Below, one piece after another: positions 62,406-64,000 of a stretch of DNA of 64,000 nucleotides. Origin of the DNA: Diadema setosum. Its lineage: Eukaryota; Echinodermata; Echinoidea; Diadematoida; Diadematidae. Both the position numbers and the translations under genes were made by a program. The first letter of the stretch is position 1. Each line of letters opens with the position of its first letter. The notes under the pieces were generated by a model, which worked only from the letters and a program-made list of their open reading frames with translations, searched no databases and was not told where the DNA came from. The stretch lies in assembly GCF_964275005.1 (NCBI RefSeq), contig NC_092688.1:47795748-47859747 (forward strand), read 5' to 3'.

Positions 62406-63659
62406 TGTGTTTGGGAATTTCCGAGTATGGTTTATGTTCAATATTCCACACATCTGTATACTACACGGCACTATCGATTTGCACACAATCATGATGCGAA
62501 ATTGTCTGAATCATCTGAAATTCCCCTTTAAATATGAAATAAAGCTGCTTTACTCAGTTTGTTTACACTGTTAGTTTTCATATAACGGGGCAGACGTCAT
62601 ACAGGTAGTGATTGTCATTATAATTCATCATCGGTGATACTCGGGAATGAGAGATAAAACCTGTGAAATGAGTGCAAACATAAATACGACCATTGCTGGG
62701 CTGAAATACAAAAACAGAGCATTATGTATGATACAATTGGCCTCAAATGACATCTTCATGTGTCGCTTAGCAACGGGCATTGCTTGTGGAGCATGGCTCC
62801 ATGGGGTGGGTGCATGCACATGGTATTGTAAGTATAGGTTTCAAGAGGCTGGCTAGACAAGATACATCTTCACTAGCTGCATGGGTGGTTGTACAGACCG
62901 CCCCTGGGCTTATCCCGAAACCCATAGGTTTTATAACGGGGCTACAAGCTCCATGGTTTTATTATTCAAATGCAGGCCTGCATGAACATGAGAAAGGATT
63001 CTGGGTCCATGGAACCATATTATACGGTCACTAGGCATGGATGGATGGGTGACTAAAAAATGACTGCACATACTGGGTACATTGTGCGCGTGTGTGCATG
63101 TGTATGTGTGGTCATCTTGACATGAACAGAATACATCTCTACACTTGTTATGGAATAAGGCCAATTCCAATCGTACCACCATGGCGGCCACCATGGTGCC
63201 ACTGTAAGTCTATTATGGATTAGATTTTCAATCTAACGAATTTGGAAAGTGCGGCGCCACCAACTCGTCGACACCACGCAGGCACCACATGCAAAGTGTG
63301 ACTCTTCAAGGCTATACCCTACATTATGTGTCTATGTGGATTTCCGGGTACAGTCTGTAATAAAGATAAAGGAGTGTTCATGAGTGTCAACTATAGTGGT
63401 CTGTGAATACAAAAATCCCCCATCGCATCCCATTGAATGATTAATGTGATGAGGCAAATACTTTCTCGAAAACGTTTCCCGTTTCCTTTCGAATAACAAC
63501 AACAACAACAACAATGATAATAATAATAATAATAACAATCATAATAATGCTACATAATATACTATTATTTTATTATTCATGCTCGGATGTGCTATTGCTA
63601 TCATTCATCGTCAAAATTTCACCAAAAATTTGTGAGTAAATTAATACATTTGCCTCATC

Positions 63660-64000
63660 ACATGTAACCACCCAAATGTATGTATAGGAGGCCACGCTGT
63701 GTCAATGGTGGATAATATAAAATTTCTTGGTGTTGTATTAAACAAATATCTTTCCTGGAGGCCTCACATCAGTGCCATTTCACTCAAGATATCAAAAAGC
63801 CTTGGTGTTCTTAGAAGATTGAAGCACACTTTACCCCAAACTGTACTTAAAATATTGTATAATAGTATCATAATGCCACATTTGAATTATTGTAATATTA
63901 TCTGGGGTCATACATACAAAAGTCAACTTCGAAAAATAGAAATACTCCAAAAAAAGACAGTCAGAGTTATAACTAATTCTTGCATTTATGCCCACACGAG
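63660..64000 (+). pseudogene. Non-LTR retrotransposon reverse transcriptase fragment, cut by window end
   Basis: A continuous frame (phase with codons at 63705, 63708 ...) reads SMVDNIKFLGVVLNKYLSW, RPHISAISLKISKSLGVLRR, LPQTVLKILYNSIIMPHLNYC and IIWGHTYKSQLRKIEILQKK. This is the segment that follows the catalytic core in CR1/Jockey-like reverse transcriptases. It stays open to the last base, so the element continues outside the window. The open frame over 110 codons suggests a fairly young copy. It begins abruptly at about 63655, as a 5'-truncated insertion would. Confidence 0.88.

Larger units (their letters stand above)
60925..63640. repeat. Right copy of the diverged duplicated block
   Basis: Segments collinear with 50090-52150 include TTGTATAGTTTTCTGTTTG (about 60978), CGTACGGCAGAG (61056), CTGTACCT (61203), GTTTATGTGCGAAAATAC (about 61378), GTCTGCGCTGATTGGTTT (about 61548), CGCAAGAAGCACGTGG (about 61624), GACATCTTCATGTGTCGCTTAGCAACGG (about 62749) and CATTGAATGATTAATG (about 63431). 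Compared with the left copy it has gained a GT microsatellite and a palindromic element. No coding sequence is recognised. Confidence 0.7.

Noticed and set aside
1-64000. CRISPR arrays, operons or bacterial-type systems
   Set aside because: No regularly spaced short direct repeats with unique spacers. The window is clearly eukaryotic, with introns, microsatellites and LINE elements.

Overview
This is a eukaryotic, invertebrate-type genomic window. Genes are split by introns with canonical GT-AG junctions, intergenic DNA is AT-rich, and the sequence is crowded with fold-back and miniature transposable elements and decayed non-LTR retrotransposons. Scattered GGCCTA and ACATGTAC words and the repeat families (the AGCTCACCTGAGC element, the TGACCTTTGACC element) suggest a marine deuterostome, most likely an echinoderm. 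The species is an inference and cannot be fixed from the window.

Four protein-coding genes can be assembled exon by exon. (1) 6704-12732, plus: CENPS/MHF1, a histone-fold protein of the CENP-T-W-S-X kinetochore complex and the FANCM-MHF DNA repair complex; five exons, 130 aa. (2) 20420-23427, minus: CD2BP2 (U5-52K/Lin1 homologue), a U5 snRNP assembly factor ending in a GYF domain; three coding exons, 345 aa, with a probable 5' UTR exon near 26.7 kb. (3) 27153-36608, plus: a large Ser-rich, coiled-coil, probably nuclear protein of about 1202 aa that I do not recognise; eight coding exons and a possible alternative last exon. Genes 2 and 3 probably share a divergent promoter around 26.8-27.1 kb. 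(4) 55567-59734, minus: a short single-pass receptor (256 aa) with a TNF-receptor-type cysteine-rich region, no death domain and a PDZ-ligand-like C terminus; four exons.

The rest by region: 1-6.6 kb is repeat-rich and includes a 1.1 kb fold-back element with an 11-bp target duplication. 12.7-20.2 kb is intergenic with several miniature elements and a long TGACCTTTGACC repeat. 37-42 kb holds microsatellites, a TTAA-bounded element and a hairpin-bearing repeat. 42.7-44.4 kb holds a tandemly duplicated exon-like block, possibly a noncoding RNA gene. 44.8 kb carries a tRNA-Thr(AGT)-like sequence on the minus strand. 47-48.5 kb is a second copy of the hairpin-bearing repeat. Around 50.1-52.1 kb and 60.9-63.6 kb lie two diverged, collinear copies of the same block in direct orientation on either side of the receptor gene. 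The window ends inside a non-LTR reverse transcriptase fragment.

The genes do not form a pathway. The observations most worth following are the duplicated blocks around the TNFR-like gene, the unrecognised 1.2-kaa protein, the family of five TTAA-bounded elements, and the two fold-backs with 9- and 11-bp target duplications.
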